A stretch of DNA of 64,000 nt from Tolypeutes matacus (GCA_026826555.1 JAKSZT010053766.1:868596-932595); one strand, 5' to 3'; shown: positions 20,861-33,159, numbered from the stretch's first letter. Numbers and translations are program-made. The notes: generated from the letters alone by a model not told the origin.

Positions 20861-21035
20861 AAATAACAGCTCAATAAGATCTAAGTTCACAGGTGAGGAA
20901 ACCCAGGCTCAGAGCGTCAGATCTGGCAAGTGGTGGGAGAAGGGATATGAACCCAAGTTGTTTGAATCTACACCAGAGCTTAATTTCTACCTCCCATCTG
21001 TCAGACCTCAATACCACTCTATTAGGCACTAAATG
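20860..21035 (-). mobile_element. MIR SINE, minus strand (partial)
   Basis: 'GTGAGGAAACCCAGGCTCAGAG', 'AAGTGGTGGGAGAAGGGATATGAACCC' and 'GTTTGAATCTACACCAGAGC' (in pieces) match the reversed tRNA-proximal MIR half. Confidence 0.7.
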
Positions 21036-21049
21036 CCTTCTTTCTTTTC

Positions 21050-21395
21050 CCAGAAAATACTGATTTAATCCCAGCTCAAGGTCTTTGCCTTTACTGTGCC
21101 CAGAAAGCTTCTACTCAATTCTACTTATAACTTGCTCCTTTTGCCTCTTAGATCTAGCTCAGAAGTTACCTACTCAGAAGGCCTTCCCCAACCACCCCAT
21201 CTAAAGAAATTCAATCCATTCATTACTACATTAAGCTGCTCTATTTTCTTTATGACCCTTGTTGCTAACTGATATTTTCTTATTTCTTTATTTGTGTATT
21301 TGATTATCTATTTTCACTACCCCCACCAAAGATGTGAGCCAAATTCCCTAGTACAGGTGCTCAATAGATATTTGTAGAATGAATTACTGAGTCTC
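21050..21395 (+). mobile_element. L2 LINE 3' end, plus strand
   Basis: It follows the L2 3' end order: 'CCTACTCAGAAGGCCTTCCCC', 'AACCACCCCATCTAAA', a T-rich part, 'GATGTGAGCCAAATTCCC' and the terminal 'GTGCTCAATAGATATTTGTAG', 'AATGAATTA'. Confidence 0.85.
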
Positions 21396-21965
21396 ATTTA
21401 ATCCATATGAGAGGTATTTAAAGAAGATGCTATTTTTCCTACTTTTATTTATATTTTAATCTTACTAAAATTCATAACATTAAAATATTATAAAAATTAA
21501 TTATCTGGCAGATCTGGGATTCAAAACTGTCAGTCTTATTCCAAAACTCATGCTCTTAACCAGTATACTGTATGGCCTCAAGAGAAGCGCCAATCTCCAG
21601 AGTCACCAGCCCGTGTGGCTAAGGTATCTCCTTCAGGTGTGGAATGTCCTTAGTAATGAAGAAATACCCTTGGGAAAAAAGTGAATCTCTCATTACTTGG
21701 AACTTGTAATGACTCAGTAAGGACTAGAAAATCATTAGTCACTTTTTAGATTTAAAGTTTTAACGTCATTAAAGCAAATATAAGTGAAATTCAAGGATAA
21801 AAAAACAATGATTTTAGAAAAGTTAAAAGAAAGACTAGGAGCGGTGCTCTCTGCCTAGAAGAGCCCGCACCAAATCTTGGTGTGTATTTCCATCTTTCTC
21901 TCCCATTTCTCATCAAGCTCTGTTCTTTCCTCCATTTCCCAAATAAATTCTTTTTACTGGCCTAA
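21395..21965. other. Mostly unique sequence; retroposon-like text at its end
   Basis: 21841-21965 (with 'CCCAAATAAATTCTTTTTAC') looks like a polyadenylated 3' end and runs into the (CAAA)n tract, so it may be a short retroposed copy or an LTR remnant. I could not assign a family. Confidence 0.35.
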
Positions 21966-21993
21966 AAAACAAACAAACAAACAAACAAACAAA
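21966..21993. repeat. (CAAA)n microsatellite
   Basis: Seven CAAA units directly before a DAS-SINE. Confidence 0.9.
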
Positions 21994-22211
21994 CTAGGAG
22001 TGTATGTGGTTCAAGTGTTTGAGTGGCTGCCTCCCACATGGGAGGTCCGGGGTTCAGTTCTTGGTGCCTCCTGAGGAAACAAAAACAAGCAGCAAGTGAA
22101 ACAAAGGATAAAACCAACTCAGGGAAGCTGATGTGGATCAGTGGTTGAGCGCCAGCTTCCCACACACAAGGCCCCAGGTCCAATCCCCAGTCCCCTGGTA
22201 CCTCAAAAGAA
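21994..22211 (+). mobile_element. DAS-type tRNA-derived SINE, plus strand
   Basis: Same dimeric plan as the SINE at 4911-5131: tRNA-like head with 'TGTGGTTCAAGTGTTTGAG', 'CTCCCACATGGGAGGTCC' and 'GGGTTCAGTTCTTGG'; an A-rich linker; then the second unit 'AGCTGATGTGGATCAGTGG…CCCCTGGTACCTC' and a short tail. The second unit is the better preserved. No clean TSD was seen. Confidence 0.88.
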
Positions 22212-22214
22212 CAA

Positions 22215-23145
22215 CCAAACAATAAAGACTGCACATTAAATGTCTTTAGAATATATTCTAGGTCTAAACAACTAATTGATTCTTTTTCACTTGATTATTT
22301 ACAGGGCAATCTCCACTTTGAAACTCAAAGCAAGTATTTTTAAGAATTTTAGTCTAGAATAAAGAATTCATTAATCTTTTAAGATTATATATATTAAACA
22401 GATGTGTGAATTTTCAGGGAAAACCACAAGGAAAGAAGGTCAAAACTTCCAGTAACTGACTCCATAGGAAAGCAATCCTTGTCAGAGTTAGAAAACTGAA
22501 GTTGTTTAAATTCCCAAAACTGAAAAATACTATAAAATTATTTGCAGATTGGTGTATTGCTTCCAGAAGGAGAAATGTATGATGTTAAAAATTGCTGTTG
22601 GATTCATTTTTTGAAAGTCTGTAGTTCCCCCCAGATGGGAATGTAGTCATCCATACCTAGTTGCATTAGTTGTGCTTTCCATCTGTCTTCATCTCAGTCC
22701 ACAATGGGATTATTTTACCCTCATACAGGAGAGCTCAAATTTATGTTTTCAAGTTTTGTATATGTGTCCGTGAATCCACAGAGTTACATGGTAAATGTGC
22801 AAATCATTTTTTAAATGCCCATGTTCATATGGTTTTCTTAGGGAAAAACTTCAGATCAGAAAGGAAAGCTTAAGAAATAATTATCTAATATCAACATATA
22901 TGATATTTAGAATATGCTAGTTCCTCTTTGTCCTATAGTTATAATAGTCAGGATTTTTTTAAGTTAATATAAAGGTAGTTATATGAAAGCAGATGAGAAG
23001 AAAATCTACAAAACAAATCACAGTAAAGGGAAATGATTTCTGGATATTTTCATTAAATTAATTCAAGACTATTCCACTTTTACATTTTCTGATAACCTAC
23101 AAAAGGTACAATCAATAAAACCATGTGGTATGTATATTAATAGCA
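22215..23145. other. Unique sequence
   Basis: No gene or repeat recognised. Confidence 0.55.
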
Positions 23146-23149
23146 AAGA

Positions 23150-23360
23150 TATAATGTATGCTGGATTACTATGTTCCAGGCACTATTTTAAGAGCTTTAC
23201 ATAAATCTCCACAATAGCAATATATTTACTATCCCTGGATTAGTGATGAGGAAATTGAGGCACAGAGATGTTAGGACATCTCTGATTTGCCAAAATCACA
23301 CAGCTAGTAAGTGTCAGACCTGGGGATTCTAACTCGGGATGCCAAGCTCTGAGACACTAA
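23150..23360 (-). mobile_element. MIR SINE, minus strand
   Basis: 'CTATGTTCCAGGCACTATTTTAAG', 'GATGAGGAAATTGAGGCACAGAG' and 'ATCACACAGCTAGTAAGTG' (quoted in parts) are clear reversed MIR core phrases. Confidence 0.88.
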
Positions 23361-24105
23361 ACTGTACTGAGACATTGTTAAATATATGTATTTCCCATTA
23401 TTGTCATCTGAAGAAGAATTCTTATTGCCTGAAGTACAAGGGAAATGAATAATCACTTTGGCATCAAATGGATATAAATTGCTCCACATAAGTAAATATT
23501 CCCATTACTTAAATTTATTCCTTTAAGTAGCCAAAAGTTTTGAATATTTATTCTGAAAGGAATTACATATTTCTCTGCTTTCTTGGCCAGAGTTCATTAA
23601 TTAGAGACTTTTTATTACGATTCTGGAATATCATTAGAAATCCCTATGATTTTCTAGCTTTGTTTTCTAGATAATGGATTTAGAGTTATTAAAATATGTA
23701 AAGCTGTTTTGGTACCCTAATTAAATACTTCTATATTTTTTTAGTTTTTTATGTCCTCTTTTAATAGTTTGAGCATTCCTTACTGTAGACATGGTTTCAC
23801 ATGTTATTTATTCCTATATTTTATGTTTCAATTCTAGAACATTTCCTACTCCTCCTGATCTGCTACTTCAAGTAATCTGTGGATTACTAGGGAAATCTTT
23901 AACTGAGCTTGTTGGAGTTTGATACACAGTAAGAGCAAAGAAATTCTTAAAGAGACAATATTTTGTTTTCTTGTGGGTAAATTGCTCAAAACGGAATACT
24001 TCTTCTATGATATTAGGCCTGAAGAACAGTTGTAATTCATTCTTAATTAACTTTGTTACTGAAAGTAAGAGACATTCTTTTTGAAAATCTTTCTTTGACA
24101 ATGGG
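23360..24105. other. Unique AT-rich sequence
   Basis: No gene or repeat recognised. Confidence 0.5.
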
Positions 24106-24109
24106 TCAC

Positions 24110-24325
24110 TGCATCATCCTCATATACTCCTCCCTTTTACAGCATTTAATTCTCCATCTAGTTTGGCTCTTTCCCTTGTGGGAAACCTACTTATGGACTT
24201 TCCCTCAAGGTCCTGCCCTAAGTCATCTTCTCTTTGCCACCCCCAATATTGCCCTTCATCATGCTCTCCTACTCTCATGGCCAAACCCACAACACCTCTC
24301 TAGCTCTGTGTCTCTGATATAGTGC
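24110..24325 (+). mobile_element. L2 LINE fragment, plus strand
   Basis: 'CAAGGTCCTGCCCTAAGTC' with 'TCTTCTCTTTGCCAC' and a later 'CTCATGGCCAAA' resembles the L2 segment that reads 'CTCTGTCCTAGGTCCTCTTCTC'. Diverged; identified by eye. Confidence 0.5.
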
Positions 24326-24409
24326 CTTTAGTTTCTAATTGCTAAATTTCTGGAAGATATTTCAAACAAAACAATTTTGAAATTAAATGCAGATTTTCTC
24401 CCTAAACCA

Positions 24410-24570
24410 ACTGTAGTGGAGTAGTAGAAGGACCTGGATTCAGAAGACTTGGTTTCCAGCCCCAGTTCTGCCATTTACTAGCTATGTGAATGTTCCCAGG
24501 ACATACAACTTCTATTTCTTGGTTCCCTTTCCTGAAAAATAATAAAAATAATACCATACCACAAAGGTGA
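24410..24570 (+). mobile_element. MIR SINE, plus strand
   Basis: 'GTAGTAGAAGGACCTGGATTC', 'AGCCCCAGTTCTGCCATTTAC', 'TAGCTATGTGAATG' and 'AAATAATAAAAATAATACC' follow the MIR head and core. Confidence 0.75.
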
Positions 24571-24574
24571 GTGA

Positions 24575-27425
24575 AGGGAAAGGGTCTTCCTTCTAGACTA
24601 CAGTCTGGGTCATCTTGTCACATGGCAAAAGCTGGGTTCTCATCTGTCTGTCCTCCGTTTTGATCCAAGCAAGAGTTTCCTTCACCACCCCACCTCATGG
24701 ATTCTCTGACTCGGCTATATCTCTATCCCTCCCAGGGCTGTTTTCTCCCATCACTGTGGGCTCCAGGAAATACAGTGAGACTATCTTAGGAACATCTTTC
24801 TAAACACACCCACAGCCATTTCCACACAACCACCCCTGCATCCTACTACATTTGGGAGACTTTGGAAAACTTGCAGCTTCCCTAAGTCCTATCCAGGAGA
24901 TGAAGGGCACCCAGAGTCTTTCGTTGTTGTATCCCCAAACTTTACAAGATATTCCTGTGGGCTTGGAGGCTAGAGGAGAGTGGGACACAGGGATCCCTTT
25001 GAAAGACAATCCAGCATTTAAACCTTTTACTTCCTCTCTGATTGGCCCTTTTGTCCCCAGTTTGTTTTGTATCCCTGAGGAAGGAAAAACCATCTCTTAC
25101 TGGTCTGAATCCTTCCAAATATTTTCTCTTTCATGGAAACATGGCTTTTAAATCTAGGAAACTAAATATTATAATCTTTTTTTTCACCAATTCTGGCATA
25201 CCCCTCAACTGAGATGATAGAGATTCTTCTCTGCTTTGAAAGGAGAAGGCTCATAGAGCTAAAAAAGACCTGCAGGCACAAAAAACCATGATCAGTTGGT
25301 AGGTCAAGAAGTTATCTTGCTTCAAATAGTAAAAAAATATCACGAACAGGAATATTCTCAAATGGAAAAACAATTATTTACCTCACACTCTAAGCTTAAT
25401 AGTTTGGATAAAGAAATTGCCTTAATTTCCTGGGGCTCTATTTATAGACATGCAGGAACTTTAGTTTCTTCCAGCCTTTATTACTTTTGCTAATTTATGG
25501 ATTTACCCAGACTGACAAAGATGTACACAGAGGTGTGATACTAGTCGAAGTCAATGTTTTGAGAGACAATCTACTCAAATGACAAGGAAAAGAGAAAGAT
25601 CTTCTATAGACAAATAAGCCTGAGGAAGCCAATATATTATGTATTATACTCTTCTTTCTGCCCCATGTATATTAGCTTAACAAAAACTCTGAGAAGATTT
25701 TCAATAAAGAAATCTGTTTAAATTTGACCAATTCTTTACAGCCATCCAGTGAAAATATGCAATTTAAGTAACATATGCAGAAAAACACTCCTTTGGAAAA
25801 AGTTGCATGAGTAGGAAAGGAGATATTAGATATTCTTTTAATATCTTAGAATGAAATATTTTAGAGTTTAAAATAATTTCAGGGCCTCTGGTAATGGGTA
25901 GCCCAATGGCAAGACTTTAGCCCTCTTGTGTGGCCAGTATTTTGTAATACACAAATCTCATATAGGTACCTTATCTATATCAATATGAATTTAGAAACCA
26001 ATACATTCAGAGGTCAAATATGCATATTTTTCTTATCTCTGTAGAAAAACATATGGATATTATGGAGTACATATAGAGGGAAACATGTTCTTGCAAAAAG
26101 ATCTCTAAATAAGGAATAAACGTCAAAGTCTATTTGGGTTTTGCTCAATTCTTTTGTCTCTGGAGGTTTACAGTTCAGCTAATATTTCTTTCTTTCCCAG
26201 GTCATATCACATCAATCTGCCCTCTGACAAGAAACTGGGCATTATGTCTTTATAGAGTCAACACATGATATTTTTCTTGAAGAACTTTGGAGACTTACAT
26301 TTTGATAAAGACCACAGTGAGGCTGTTCTTTGCTTCATTGAGAAGTTGGCCCCTTCTTTACCTAAGTTTAAAGTATCTGCTGGTCTGGGACATAAGAAGA
26401 CAAAATGAAAGCAAAATTAAAAAAAAACAGATTACCCTTGGGGCTAGGAAATCCAGTATAATGGGGTTTGTGTGCATGTGTGTATATGTGAGTGTGTGTT
26501 TTTAATTTAAGAATTACCTTATGTTCAACCATGTGTCCCTGTTAAATTCAGGCCAATGTTTGAGTAGTCTCCATTCCATTATTATTCCCCATGCTCAGAT
26601 TAAAATGTAAGTAGATAGAAAGAGGAGAGCAAAGGTTAGCGGCCTCTGAAGAAAAAGCATTTTAAATGTTAAAAGTTGAAATTGGATGTGAAGTTTCTCT
26701 TAAAAGAGTTTCCAAGGTTTGGAAATGGTGGAACCCAGCTTATAGTATATCAAATACTAAACTGGCAAGGTAATTTGTAAATTGACATAGAAAGAAAATC
26801 AGCAAAGCTCAAACTTGAAAAATAATCAGTCTGAGCAGCAAATGCTGTATTATGTTTGACATTACATGAGTACTTGCTTTGTAAAGTGGATGTTAGTTGT
26901 TAGTGGATAGTAGGGTGTGAAATTGCCATGGTAGGGAAAAATACCACTTGCAGGTGTTTGATTTAGGCTTTGTCCTTCATTATTTAAACACACAGAGTCC
27001 TGAAAGTATAAGGCAAAAACCAAGAGGCCGAGGGTTTTGCTCTATGCCCTTAGTTCTCCTTGCAGACATCTGGCCAGAGACCCTGGAGTATTGAGAAAAT
27101 GACTGAGTTGGAGGTCTATGGATTTTTCTGACAAATGCCACTCAAATGGTCTCAAAATCTTGGCAAAGAGGATTAAGTCTTGAAATGTATATTGCTGTCT
27201 TATTAAAATTTTCTTCCAGCCTTCTTTTAAAATTATTGTCTTCACATCTTTTTATATTATTAATATTTGTTTTGTATAATTTACAACTTCTCACTTCATT
27301 GCTTGAAATGTTTAGTCTTCCCAAACATCAGTTTTGGTCTGTGTTATTAGTTCTTAATGTGTTGCTTTTTTAATATTCTCTTTTTAATAAAAACATTTTG
27401 TTTATTAGTCCTTGATCTATTTCAT
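24575..27425. other. Unique sequence
   Basis: A long stretch with no assigned repeat. Frames of 97-99 codons overlap on opposite strands at 24800-25151 in slightly GC-richer sequence, without a recognised domain, start context or exon boundary. An imperfect (TG)n lies at 26466-26502. Confidence 0.5.
26466..26502. repeat. Imperfect (TG)n tract
   Basis: Alternating TG with CA and TA interruptions, about 36 bases. Confidence 0.75.
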
Positions 27426-27429
27426 CCCA

Positions 27430-27580
27430 TGTGTTAAAACTTCATATACATATCTAATTTAATCTTTGTAACAATATGAAGTATTATTATCACTACTTTA
27501 CAGATAAAGAAATAAGAGTACAGAGAGCTTAAGTAAATTGCTAAAATTTGTGCAATTAATAATTGCTATTCATGTACACA
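27430..27580 (-). mobile_element. MIR SINE, minus strand (diverged)
   Basis: 'TAATTTAATCTTTGTAACAATATG', 'CACTACTTTACAGATAAAGAAA' and 'GAGAGCTTAAGTAAATTGC' (in parts) match the reversed MIR core. Confidence 0.7.
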
Positions 27581-28235
27581 TCTGACATCTTTCAGATCTC
27601 TGGTTTTTATCTCTATGCTGTAATGTACATATCTCCTCTAGCCTATTTTATATTTGTATATTCTATACCTATTCCTTTATCCTTACATGTTAGTTTTTTA
27701 CCAATTTTTAAAACTTGTATTTTAACTTGAGTATATCAAATGTTTCTTCTTTGCCACCATATTATCATATCCACTTTGTACTCTTAAAACATTTTCTGTT
27801 TGTCAAAACAGGGCAATCATTAAGCAGAAGAATGTGAAGTTTAGTGGACAAATAACTTAAGCCCTAAATAAGGGGACCTTTGAAGATGTTTTTCAGAGTC
27901 CCATCCAACAACTTCTGGTTAAATTTCATTGGCCAGAACTTAGGCACATGCCCATGCCCAACTATATGGAAGATTGGGGCATGCAGAATTTCCTAGGAAG
28001 CACTTTGCCTAGATTTTGGCTACTAAGGGATAAGGGGAAAGTGGATAATGATTGGGCCAGTAGCTGTCTCTAGCCTCCATGAAAACAGAGAGAGAAACAG
28101 AGGAGAGAGAGTTCTCATATGAATTTGGAAGTGAAACTTTAGTAATCAATGAAGGACTTTCAAACATGCTAAGACCACACCTAAAAACTAGGTATGACAA
28201 TGTGGACCAAGGATAAACTTTTCCTGCACAATTTA
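27580..28235. other. Mostly unique; possible ancient repeat at 27900-28080
   Basis: 27900-28080 ('CATTGGCCAGAACTTAGGCAC', '…GATTGGGCCAGTAGCTGTCTC') has the feel of the 3' end of a widespread ancient repeat, but the family name is not certain. The rest is unique. Confidence 0.35.
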
Positions 28236-28239
28236 TCGA

Positions 28240-28370
28240 ATATTCACTGAAATGTAAGCTCTATAAGAACAGGGAATTTTTAAAATTTATGCTCTATCCC
28301 CAGCATCTAGATCAATATCTAGCATAAGGTAGGCACTTGGGAATATATGTTGAATGAGTGAAGCATTTAT
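28240..28370 (+). mobile_element. L2 LINE 3' end, plus strand
   Basis: 'AAATGTAAGCTCTATAAGAACAGGG', 'CTCTATCCCCAGCATCTAGA' and 'GGTAGGCACTTGGGAATATATG', 'TTGAATGAGTGAA' are the L2 terminus phrases (in parts). Confidence 0.85.
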
Positions 28371-28772
28371 GCACATTCATCCATTAAATACTTCTGTGCT
28401 TAGGAAGTATAGCACTGCACTAGGCAGAGGAGGTGCTCTTATGAAAGTGGTGGGTAAGGCTGGAAATCCAATAATTAACTATTTTAGAGGGGTAAATATT
28501 AATGTAAGAGAAAGATAGGGTGCTATCAAACATTTCTAAAATATGAAATTATTATTAGATAAAATTTTCTGTCATTTTGAAAGCACTGCCAGATTTTCTT
28601 TCAGAATGTAGGTTTTTTCTTCTTCCTCTACTGTCTGGTTATGAGAGCTAAAGGGACCTCTGCTAGCTCTGGTATGTTATTTTTTCTTGATATGCATTTT
28701 TTAAAATGAGATGGCTATTTCTTTGTTAAATCATAAAATATAAACAAACAATCAAAAAAAGTCACTAGGTCC
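28370..28772. other. Mostly unique sequence
   Basis: 28375-28450 resembles the reverse complement of an L2/MIR terminus (ATTCATCCATTAAATACTTC). The remainder is unassigned. Confidence 0.4.
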
Positions 28773-29250
28773 TGTGGTGGATTGAACTGTGTACCTCAGT
28801 TTGGACGTGTTCTTCTCTTGGTCGGCATCCTGATGGGTGTGGATTCATTGTATATAAGATCTCTTCAAGATGTTATTTCAGTTAAGATGTGGGCCAACTG
28901 AATCTGGTTGGGCTTTTCTTCAGATAGCTGGAGTCCTTTATAAAACGGCGAGAGGGAGAAAAGCCACAGGAAGCCACTAGGATCTGGAAGTCAATGGAAC
29001 TTGGAAGAGAAAGGAGAAACCAGGAGAGGCCACCATGTACATTACCATGTGATGGAAAAGCCAGGACCAAAGGTCACTGGCCACCAGCCCCAGAAAACCA
29101 TAGTCTTCAGGGAGAAAGCATTGCCTTACTGACGCCTTGACTTTGAACTTCTAGCCTCAAAAAAAAAAACAGTGAGCCAATAAATTCCCATTGTTTAAGC
29201 AAACCCATTGTGTGGTATTTGTTTAGCAGCTAGGAAACTAAAACAGGCCC
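28768..29250 (+). mobile_element. Solo LTR, MaLR/ERVL-like, with 5-bp TSD
   Basis: The LTR (28773-29245, 473 bp) begins TGTGGTGGATTGAACTGTG and ends with GGAAACTAAAACA, so it has the TG…CA ends of an LTR. An AATAAA polyadenylation signal lies near its 3' end (within CCAATAAATTCCCATTG, about 29179-29195), followed by MLT1-like 'TTTAAGCAAACCCATTGTGTGG'. Flanks are GGTCC (28768-28772) and GGCCC (29246-29250), a 5-bp TSD with one change, as for ERVL/MaLR elements. No internal retroviral sequence is present, so it arose by recombination between two LTRs or is an isolated LTR copy. Confidence 0.8.
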
Positions 29251-29515
29251 CCAGGAATGTGTGGTGTTTCAGAACCCCATATAAAATAGGGTGGCAGCCT
29301 CATTCCCTGTCATAAGCCTCAGTCGTCCAGGTACTTCACTGAAACGTTGAGAACTGAGTTTGTCCTCATGCGCTCATCTCTCTAAGGTGGGAAAGGAAGC
29401 CATCACAGCAGCAAAGGTTGAAGGTGTAAACCTGCAAGCTGATTCCTTTAACTTACTGGAATCTAAGTGAAAATAGGAACAATCCTTTCTTTGGAGTTAC
29501 TTGTGTAGAATCTGT
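29250..29515. other. Unique sequence
   Basis: Nothing recognised. Confidence 0.5.
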
Positions 29516-29640
29516 CTTCCTCCCTGGACATTAAGGAACTAAGGTTCATGAAAGCTGTGGTTGTGTTTCTTCCCCATGGTAGTCCCAGAGACCAGCACAG
29601 TACTTAGCACAGACTAAGTATTGAACACGTAGATAGACTC
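29515..29640 (+). mobile_element. L2 LINE 3' end, plus strand
   Basis: 'GGAACTAAGGTTCATGAAAGC' then 'AGAGACCAGCACAGTACTTAGCACAG' and 'CTAAGTATTGAACACG' (in parts) follow the L2 terminus. Confidence 0.65.
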
Positions 29641-30635
29641 AGACTTACTCTACTCGGAGGGTCGCCTTCCATGGGCCACCCTGTACTGACGTTTATCAAT
29701 TATCACTCTGACTGGCTGTCTATATTTTTCTCTGTTGCCCTGAATATCTTCCTAATTTCCTTTTTCCTGAAAACTTGTATATTTCAGGCTCCTCTCTACC
29801 CGTGCCTATCTCCTCTCTACAGGTTAAAAAATCTTGTCAGTTCCCTTGTCTGACCAATGCCACAAAAAGTTCCTACATCAGTATTTGTGGTATCTTCCCT
29901 TAGTGTAATACTTGGCAAAAGTGACTATTTCAATAACATATTTAAATAAATTTTGTGTTTATTTAATCACAGTGGATTTCCAGATATTTTTAAATAGTAC
30001 AAATTGGTGCATAATTATTTATTTGTTCAATCTACAGATAATACTTTGTACAAATATGGATTCATGGTTCCCTTCCAAAAAGCTCCATGTAGCTCTGAAG
30101 CTTCTATAGCCTACCATTGCTCTAATCGTGAAAATTATCTGCTTGTTCTATGGATCAAATAATAATAATTGCTTTTGAAGATCTGGATGCAAGGATTGGA
30201 AAGTAAACTGCTAATTTATCCATATATTGGTTTGGGAAGATACCATGGATCACATACATAAGCTTGAGGGAATGCAGTTAGCAATATTTATCCTTGACAA
30301 TACTTAACATTTCTGCACGTAAAATTGTGTGTGTGTATTTTTATCAGGCACTACAGAACTTGTAAGTTCAAGAAGGCTATCCCCTTCAAAGAAGTCATGT
30401 ACAGCAACTGCTCAAAACTTATCTGAAAGCCCTCTTTTATCATTGCCCTCAGAGCTAGTATAACTTGAAAAACTTCCAGTTTAGGGAAATTTATTTGGAA
30501 ATATAAATAAATTTAGGCCATTCTTAACTCTTTTCCTCCAAGCCCCATAGCTAATCCATTGTTAAGACCTACTCATTTTAACTTTTAACTATATCCTGAA
30601 CCCACATACCACCTCCACCATTTCCACCCTGTGTT
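29640..30635. other. Unique sequence
   Basis: Only chance frames of 60-65 codons. No repeat recognised. Confidence 0.5.
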
Positions 30636-30639
30636 CAAG

Positions 30640-31710
30640 ACCCCATCCTCAATTCCCTGGAATACCTTTGAAAGCCTTCTAACTTGTCTCCCTGTTTCTC
30701 ATCTTGCTCTCCTCCAGTACATTCTCTTAAGTGCAGTCAGAGTGAACTTTTAAAAATGTAAATCAGGCTACAGAACCCACAAATGGAACACTTGGAACAA
30801 AATGCCATCTCTTTTATCCCTCCTCCAGGGCTCTGCACCAACCGACTCTGTCTCCTTCTCTGTTCTCATCTTCTCCTTTCTCTCTTTTGCTCACACTGAC
30901 CGCTTGCTGGTTCAGGAAAAAGCAGAGCTTGTCTCTGACTTGGACCTTTACTCATGCCATTTCTCTACCTAGGATGATCTTCCCACCAGACCTCTCAAAG
31001 CTTCCTCTTCCACCTCATCTGTTGGGCTATCACAACCTCATCACTGAGAGTCTAGGCCCTGGATTGATCACCCTACCTAAAATAACCACTTGCTCCACAT
31101 CCTCACTCTTTGTTACTTTTTTTTTTTTTTAAGATTTATTTTCTTATTTTTATTTATTTTTCCCCTCCCCCTCGTTGTTTTGCGCTCACTGTCTGCTCTC
31201 TGTGTATTCTTCTGTGTCTGCTTGTCCTTTCTTCAGGCAGCACCAGGAACCGGTCCTAGGACCCTCTGGAGTGGGAGAGAGGCACTTAATCTCTTATGCC
31301 ACCTCAGCTCCCTGGTCTGCTGCCTCTCCCATTGTCTCTCTTCTGTGTCTCTTTTTTGTTGCGTCATTCTGCTGCTCCAGCTCTCCTGTGTGGGCCAGCA
31401 CTTTGTGTGGGCCAGCTCTCCACTGGGGCCAGCCCGCTCTGCAGGCCAGCTTGCGCTTCACCAGAAGGCCCCGGGAATTGAGCCCTGGGCCTCCCATATG
31501 GCAAACGGGAGCCCAATCGCTTGAACCACATCCATTTCCCACTTTGTTCCTTTAGCTCTTGTTGCTCATTATGGCTTTCAACTCCACTTACACTATATTA
31601 TTCATAAGCTTATTTTTCCATAACCAGTCTCATCCTCTAGAATGCAAGGTTCATGAGACCAGGGATTTGCTTGGCACATAGTAGGAACTCAGTGAATATT
31701 TAACACATGC
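30640..31710 (+). mobile_element. L2 LINE, plus strand, split by a SINE
   Basis: L2 order is clear: 'TTCTAACTTGTCTCCCTGTTTC', 'AGTGCAGTCAGAGTGAACTTTT', 'AATCAGGCTACAGAACCC', 'TTTACTCATGCCATTTCTC' and 'CTACCTAAAATAACCAC' at 30640-31118; then after the SINE 'TAGAATGCAAGGTTCATGAG' and 'TTGGCACATAGTAGGAACTC' to about 31710 (quoted in parts). The DAS-SINE at 31119-31540 is nested within it and therefore younger. Confidence 0.85.
31119..31540 (-). mobile_element. Long dimeric DAS-type SINE, minus strand, nested in L2
   Basis: Read on the minus strand it starts at about 31540 with a tRNA-like head ('GATGTGGTTCAAGCGATTGGG', 'CAGGGCTCAATTCCCGG'). A unique middle rich in 'CTGGCCC(A/G)' repeats follows, then a second tRNA-like unit ('GAGCTGAGGTGGCATAAG…', 'GACCGGTTCCTGG') and an A-tail (the plus-strand T-run at 31119-31131). 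At about 420 bp it is the longest SINE here, with many retained CpGs, which suggests a fairly recent insertion. The 126- and 144-codon plus-strand frames crossing it are chance. Confidence 0.85.
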
Positions 31711-33155
31711 ATACATGCCTGCACGCATGCAGGAAAGAGGTAAAATTCATTTTGAGACAAATTTGATATGTAAGATAAAGCTGGGAAGTATCATTTTGAT
31801 CAAAGACTATTTGATCAAAGGTATGTCATGAACCAAAGCTGCTTCAATAAGACACGGGGAATCATTCACCTACTTCTTTTGCATTACACCAGGGCCTTAA
31901 AATTCTCACAATTTCTACTTACTATGAATGATTGGCTCCTTGATTTCATAGGCTGAATCCTTCAGGGCCCATACCATTTATATCAAAGTAACAAGTCATT
32001 ATTGTCTTCCCTTCTGACTTTTAAATTTCCCTTATTGGTCTCAGTGTGTTTGGAATTTTTCCACTGTGCATAGCTACTTTGCTTCCAGGCCATTGAGCAA
32101 ACACCGTGTTTCATCACTAATTATGATTGTTCTTAAATTATGTTGCCTTGACCAATGTCTCTTGACTGATTACCAGGTTATTGCTATTTCTATTTAGCAT
32201 TCATATTTTTGGCATAATTCTCGCAGAAAAATATCTTTAAATTCAAATGCAATTTCAGACTCTAAATCATGTAGGTAAGTTATCATTAATACACTTTACA
32301 TTTTTCTGTGTCCAATGGGTTATTAGATGATTGTTTCATACATCAACACTTTCTTTCTTACCTTTTTGTTTTCCAAAAAGTTTTTGTTCATGACATTATT
32401 TTATAGCTATAAGCTACATTTAATGTGTAAATCATCATGAGATTTTATAATATCACAAGAAAGGGACTTTAATTACTCAGGATATATTATGATTATTTTT
32501 ATGCCAACACAAGGTTTTGTTTCTTTTCACCACAGTTGTGAGAAAAATAAAATAGAATGACTAATTTGAAAGCTTTACTGCTGCAAGTGAAAGCATGCTG
32601 TGTCTTGTCCCTAAAACAATCAACTTTCAACTACTTTTACTGTCCCACATTTATAGATTATATATTTTTAAGTATTCTACAGATGAATAGCTATTAGAAA
32701 TTAAAATATGCACATTTTTATATATGTCAGTACTATGTATAAAGTGGCATATTGTCAAAGAAGCATTATATATCTTCAATAGTATTGGATCTAGGCCAGA
32801 ACATGCCTTCTAGTTTTAAATAATTCTTTCTGGGCTCACTCTCTGGAAATAATGCTTTTGGAGCAAATGTGCAAGGATATCAATGAATTTGGGAGACTAT
32901 TCTAAAGTCAACTATAACATTTTATTTGAGGGCTTCTATCCTTATAACATCCACCTCATTTTAGATGGCTACTTGAGGCCTGTTTTATTTTTCTCTTTCC
33001 TCTCTACACACTGCTGCTCTGAATAATGAATAGAGATGCATTCTGAATAAAATAGCTAAGCAACCTTTTGTGAGCAATGGGAATCATGGTATTTAGACCT
33101 ACTATTTGTTATTTTTGTGGTTAAGAAAAATGGCAACAAATCTGAAGCTAATTCC
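31710..33155. other. Unique AT-rich sequence
   Basis: No gene or repeat recognised. Confidence 0.5.
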
Positions 33156-33159
33156 TTCC

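Noticed and set aside
24800..25151. Two overlapping 97-99 codon frames on opposite strands
   Set aside because: No domain, no conserved-looking codon pattern, and mutual overlap on opposite strands suggests chance in less AT-rich DNA. Kept as unique sequence.
31090..31555. Open frames of 144 and 126 codons
   Set aside because: They run across an antisense DAS-SINE and its poly-T; the residues reflect the SINE sequence, not a protein family.
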